The translations under genes and the position numbers were made by a program. This document shows positions 59,967 to 64,000 of a DNA stretch of 64,000 bases, one piece after another. The stretch is taken from assembly GCA_038496675.1 (NCBI GenBank), contig CM076656.1, forward strand, positions 452,229 through 516,228, in the 5' to 3' direction. The DNA comes from Rachycentron canadum. Taxonomy: Eukaryota > Chordata > Actinopteri > Carangiformes > Rachycentridae. The first letter of the stretch is position 1. The number at the start of each line of letters is the position of its first letter. The notes beneath the pieces were generated by a model that was given only the letters and a program-made list of their open reading frames with translations, searched no databases and was not told where the DNA came from.

Positions 59967-60997
59967 GTAAGGAGGCCGGCGGCAGCCGGGGCTGATGGCG
60001 GCAGCCGCGGACGTTAGCTAGCTGGGGCAGAGGGAGCGCGCTGGTGCTGCGTTTGGTGTCTTTTGGTGAAATCGGTGGAAAGTTTTGAAGCGCACATCCT
60101 GACCGCGGCTCGTGCTACCCCCCTCCCCTTCGGCGGTCCTTGGCGGTATTTGGGTCGTCTTTCTCCAGGGACTTCACTTGCCCCTGCTCGGGTTTTTTTT
60201 TTTTTTTTTTTTTTTTTTTTGGTGGTGTGTTTTTTGTCCTTTTTGGCAGCGCTTCATGCTCCACATTTACTCAAAAAAAAAAAAAATAATAAATGTGCAT
60301 AGCCTAGCTTTATTAATTTTTGTTGTAGACAGCCGGAGCTTCAATAAAACGATTTGGCGACATTTTGTCTTTCGGTTGAGCCATAATAACTAATGACAAC
60401 GCTTTAATGGCACATTCATTTTTTGGTTTTTGCTCTCTGGTGCATCTGGTACAACTGAAATTAGCTGCAGCCCTCCAAAGCACAATAGTCCCGTGAAGTC
60501 TGGACATGGAGGCAGCCGAAGTCCTCCTGTCCGCCTGCAAATGATTTTATATAACAATTCAATGGGAAATGTGCCAGAAATCGCAGCCTGAATCGTTTTA
60601 TACCAAAAATGCACAAAACGCTAATGGAGTTCAGTGTAGCCGAGTTTGCTCAGATACATTTTTGCGGCTCCTTGCGCAAATTTATTACTAATCTGCCATC
60701 AAAGTCGGTGAAACGGCTCCGTCCGGATCATCCCGACATCACATCAGCTCTGCCTGGTGCCGACAACGGGGACGGGAGAAGGGGGTGGGACGGAGAACGG
60801 AGAGGGACCGGAATAATGAGTAAAACCGGGAATAAAAAGCTCCGGAGCATTTTATAACCATAACATCCTTCACTGACACGCAGCTATAATTCTTTAATTC
60901 TTTGTGGCCCTTTATAGCCAACTGTCAGCCAGAGCTGAATGTGTTTCATTCATTCATTCATTCCTCGGCAATTGTGCCAGTGTCATTTGACCCCCCC

Positions 60998-61001
<4 letters not shown>

Positions 61002-61040
<39 letters not shown>
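61002..61040. repeat. (CA)n microsatellite in pik3r3 intron 1
   Basis: CA run of about 39 bp. Confidence 0.96.
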
Positions 61041-61044
<4 letters not shown>

Positions 61045-61166
61045 CCCCTACCCAAGCATACAGTTTACCCAGTAGCTCTATCCCTTTCCTCTCTTTTCTC
61101 TTCCCCCATCTGTCTATTGAGATGTAGCGTATAGTCTGCAGCCACCGTAAAGTGACACTATTATGT

Positions 61167-61168
<2 letters not shown>

Positions 61169-61199
<31 letters not shown>
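61169..61199. repeat. (TA)n microsatellite in pik3r3 intron 1
   Basis: TA run flanked on both sides by TTATGTCCTATA-like sequence, so the run sits between short direct repeats. Confidence 0.92.
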
Positions 61200-61200
<1 letters not shown>

Positions 61201-63837
61201 GTCCTATATCCAGTATTAGTATGTCTTTTTCCATACATACATACACATAATGCAATACAACCCCCTCAGGTTAAGATGCTTTATCAAAGAAATTGTTTTC
61301 ACCTTAAGATTTCCACTTTGATTTGAACTATATCCTGGTTGTATTTTCACCTAGTGTGCATTGTGTAAACAAATAGAATTTAAAAAAAAAAAAAAAAAAG
61401 CATTTTCAGCTGCATGCACAGCCACTTTTTTTCTAGTAGTGCAGTCTTTCATTTGAGGTATATTGAAGTCTGAGTAAAGTGGTCTGGTGCAGGTCTATAG
61501 CCTCTTTCTGCTCATTTGAAGTTAACGCCTCCTTTCCTGAATGGACAGTGCTCCTCAATGCGTTGGTGGATGTAAATGTAACACAGTGGCTCTTTGCTGG
61601 TGATTCACACACTTAACTGCCACTGGACCTTGGCTTTTATTACACCCAGAGTCATTGGCTCTTTCATGCTCTACATGTGGAGTCATTGTCATGGTTGAAA
61701 GATAATGATGATTAAAAAACTGCTTTTATTCTAGCTGAGGAGAGCATTGCATGCTGTGAATAATGCAGTTAGCAGAGACAGAAATATACAAAAGGGATGC
61801 ATTGTGGACTTGTGCAGTGAAATTTCCTGAGGGTCATGAATGTGAAGTAAAATTCAGAGCAGTCAAAGAATCTGACTGGTTTTCCAAGGTACAAAAAGTT
61901 GACAATCACCCTGAAATTCAAGTTTCTTGACAACGCAGATTGCAGTAGCTCATACCTGCAGTATGTTTTATTTTAGGTCCTTTCAGTCAGTGCGTCTCCC
62001 ACTGTCTCATGTTGCTTGAGTGAGCTCATCCAGTCATCAATCACATCACCTAAACCTCTCTGCATCTTTTTCTGACTCTCAGCGTGGCTTTGTCTCATCG
62101 TGTGTGTGTGTGTGTGTGTGTCTTTGTCTTTACACACCTGTCATGTAATCTGTAAACCTGAGAGAGAGCGAGACAGAGAGGCAAAGGGATGCTGATGGTG
62201 AGAGAGAGGCTGGAGGAGGAAAGAGGGATGATGAAGGGTTGAGGAGAGAAAATAGAGGATGAGCATCCCGCAGATGTTCATTAGAATATTTATTACACTG
62301 GGATTGAAACGTGAACGCCTCAATGACAGTTTAAGTATATGTCTATCTGTGTGTGTCTGTGTGCACAAGCAAGTGTGTGTGTGTTTGCCTTTGTGTGCGG
62401 GGTGATTAGCACAGGTGGAGTGCCACCACTCCCCCTAGGGGAGGGCAAAGCCTGTGTTTCCACTGGCAACTTAGTGTGTGCGTGTGCGCGGGGTTAACGA
62501 TGAGTCTCATCTTTCAATGGAAAATCACCGGGGCATTATTGTTAAAGGACCATGCCTGAGTCTTTTTGCATGTCTTAGCTCATTTGCAGCTGTTCCCATG
62601 TGCTGCACATGACTTTCCCTTTCTCCTGTAGTTTCTGTTTTCATGCAGAACAACATGAATATCAGCCTGCACAGGCTTGATGCTTGCATTCCTCAGAGTT
62701 AACATGATGTCTGCATTTGATTTTGTGCAACTGTAGTTAATGTAGTGCAGATTTTACAAATCAACCTGCCCTTTACGCTGCATTATTATGCAACAGTAAT
62801 GTTACGTTGCCAACAATAGAAGCTGTGAAACTGCCTTTCTTAGTTTGTCATCAATAACATCTTGATGATAGGATCATGTTATGTTCGCCACGGATGATTT
62901 AAAGGTTTTTCTCATAAAATCTAACACAGATTTGATGCCTTTTTATCTGTAATCTTTCATATAATAGAATGATATTCTTAATACCGTAATCCTTTGCCCG
63001 GCACAGCTGTTGTCTCTAATAAGCAGTAGATTTGAAGAGATTTGCACGACTGCATTCACCTGCTAAGGGAGAATAACACTGGAGAACAGCGCTGCTGGCA
63101 GTTCAATATAGTCAAGGACTGCTCTACAGAGCAGAGTGATCATGTCTGCTGCCGGTTTCCACGTTTGTTCAAGTTCAGTTTTATTTGCATGTCACACTGG
63201 AATGAGCAGAAATGGAAATTTAGGAGGTAGAACGTTAAGAAACCTAAAGAAATGTACATGGTTTTGGAAAATGAGCCCAAAAACCTGAAGTACACTACAG
63301 ACCGATATAAATGTGGGTCTGTGGCATCACTCGTGTGTCAAAGCCTCTTTACATACAGAACGTCATCATCAGGATTGGATTGACATGTGGCCCATAGGCG
63401 ATATAATCCACTGTTTTCTGTCCACATGTGTCTCTAAGTGACAAGAATCCTTTTATGAGGATCAGAATCTCAGCATAGATTAAACCTTTGAAACACTGGA
63501 AACGAAGCATCGTACGGTCAACGTGAGATTTGACTTTCTGTGCAGCTTTGAACTGTATCTCTGTCTTTGTCAGTGGATGGATTTTGCTCAGTTGAAGATG
63601 CTGCAGCTCTTGACATGTACATCTGTTAATGAGTATTATTAATATCGGTGCGTTTTGTGTGTGTTTATGAGTTGCCGTCCAGCAAAAAAAAAAAAAAAAA
63701 AAAAGCCAAACATTATCTGGCTCCAGCTTCTTGTGTAGATTGAAGATGTCACATCGAGTGTTTGAGTTCAGTGTTGGATTTAAATTAATGAGAACTGATG
63801 AATGGACGAGTCGAAACAACCTGTTGATTTAACACTT

Positions 63838-63840
<3 letters not shown>

Positions 63841-63871
<31 letters not shown>
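63841..63871. repeat. (TG)n microsatellite in pik3r3 intron 1
   Basis: TG run of about 31 bp. Confidence 0.95.
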
Positions 63872-63873
<2 letters not shown>

Positions 63874-63948
63874 TGACCCAGAGGGAGTAGATATAGCAGT
63901 GTGCAACTCCACCTTCCTCCTTTCTTTCTTTCTCTCGTGAGTTCTCCG

Positions 63949-63949
<1 letters not shown>

Positions 63950-63991
<42 letters not shown>

Positions 63992-64000
63992 CCCCCCCTG
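63950..64000. repeat. Long poly-C run at the window end
   Basis: About 41 consecutive C residues, one G, then seven more C. Such a run can form i-motif or G-quadruplex structures, and it is also a common place for sequencing error or contig breaks. Confidence 0.9.

Larger units (their letters stand above)
59085..60030 (+). promoter_or_regulatory. pik3r3: CpG-rich 5' leader and promoter region of pik3r3
   Basis: Base composition changes sharply here. CpG dinucleotides, rare in the preceding 58 kb, become frequent (for example 59110-59165, 59345-59465 and 59940-60045). The enrichment surrounds the pik3r3 start exon, as expected of a CpG-island promoter plus 5' UTR. GC-box-like runs (GCGGGGGAGGGGCC near 59141) sit at the upstream edge. 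The transcription start cannot be fixed from sequence alone. T-rich stretches at 59720-59800 lie between the GC-rich part and the ATG. Confidence 0.6.
59967..64000 (+). other. pik3r3: First pik3r3 intron, 5' part
   Basis: The stretch after the GTAAGG donor holds no exon I can recognise. The proline-rich ALPPKPPKP and first SH2 coding sequence are not seen before the window ends. It contains a T28 run at 60193-60220, an A14 run at 60273-60286, a CA tract, an AT tract, further A runs near 61382 and 63685, a TG tract at 63841 and terminal poly-C. The rest looks like single-copy intron sequence. Confidence 0.75.

Noticed and set aside
1..64000. CRISPR arrays, bacterial operons, rRNA or complete tRNA genes
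   Set aside because: The tandem arrays are contiguous minisatellites or microsatellites without unique spacers, and the sequence is vertebrate. No rRNA or tRNA core was found.

Overview
This window looks like teleost fish genomic DNA, probably from a spiny-rayed fish. It has very dense, long (CA)n/(TG)n microsatellites, many decayed interspersed repeats, few coding bases, and one coding exon I recognise: the first coding exon of pik3r3, the p55-gamma regulatory subunit of class IA PI3-kinase, at 59852-59966 on the + strand. Almost everything else is non-coding. The species call is an inference from repeat style; the gene call rests on the translated exon and its in-phase splice donor.

Layout. 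1-430: left edge with two weak exon-like stretches that I cannot identify. 430 to about 58970: roughly 58 kb with no recognisable gene. It is filled with microsatellites, low-complexity tracts (complex TG at 4.9-5.3 kb, purine-rich at 23 kb, CTGT at 46.7-47.5 kb), three decayed LINE reverse-transcriptase fragments (2.1, 10.7 and 40.2 kb) and several dispersed repeat families. 58975-60000: TATA-like motif, CpG-rich leader with two overlapping upstream ORFs, then the pik3r3 start exon. 59967-64000: 5' part of the first pik3r3 intron, ending in a long poly-C run at the window edge.

The most interesting structure is a family I call the TTAA element. It has at least eight copies on both strands (4.1, 7.3, 12.4, 16.5, 21.1, 29.5, 41.6 and 53.6 kb). 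Better copies start with TTAAAGGTCC and end with GGACCTTTAA, so the ends are inverted repeats carrying TTAA. Several contain an internal hairpin with a CCAAT box in each arm. Five copies carry a 30-bp minisatellite at one end, and each unit includes the terminal sequence, so the arrays are in effect tandemly multiplied transposon ends. Copy number varies from 4 to about 16 units, and one array shows a 180-bp higher-order duplication.

A second family occurs four times, including an inverted pair 1.5 kb apart at 33.8-36.2 kb. A third occurs twice as direct copies (8.7 and 43.4 kb). A diverged module of about 155-185 bp recurs in 47.9-49.6 kb. Most long open frames in the window come from CA, TG, CTGT or 30-bp repeats and are not genes.
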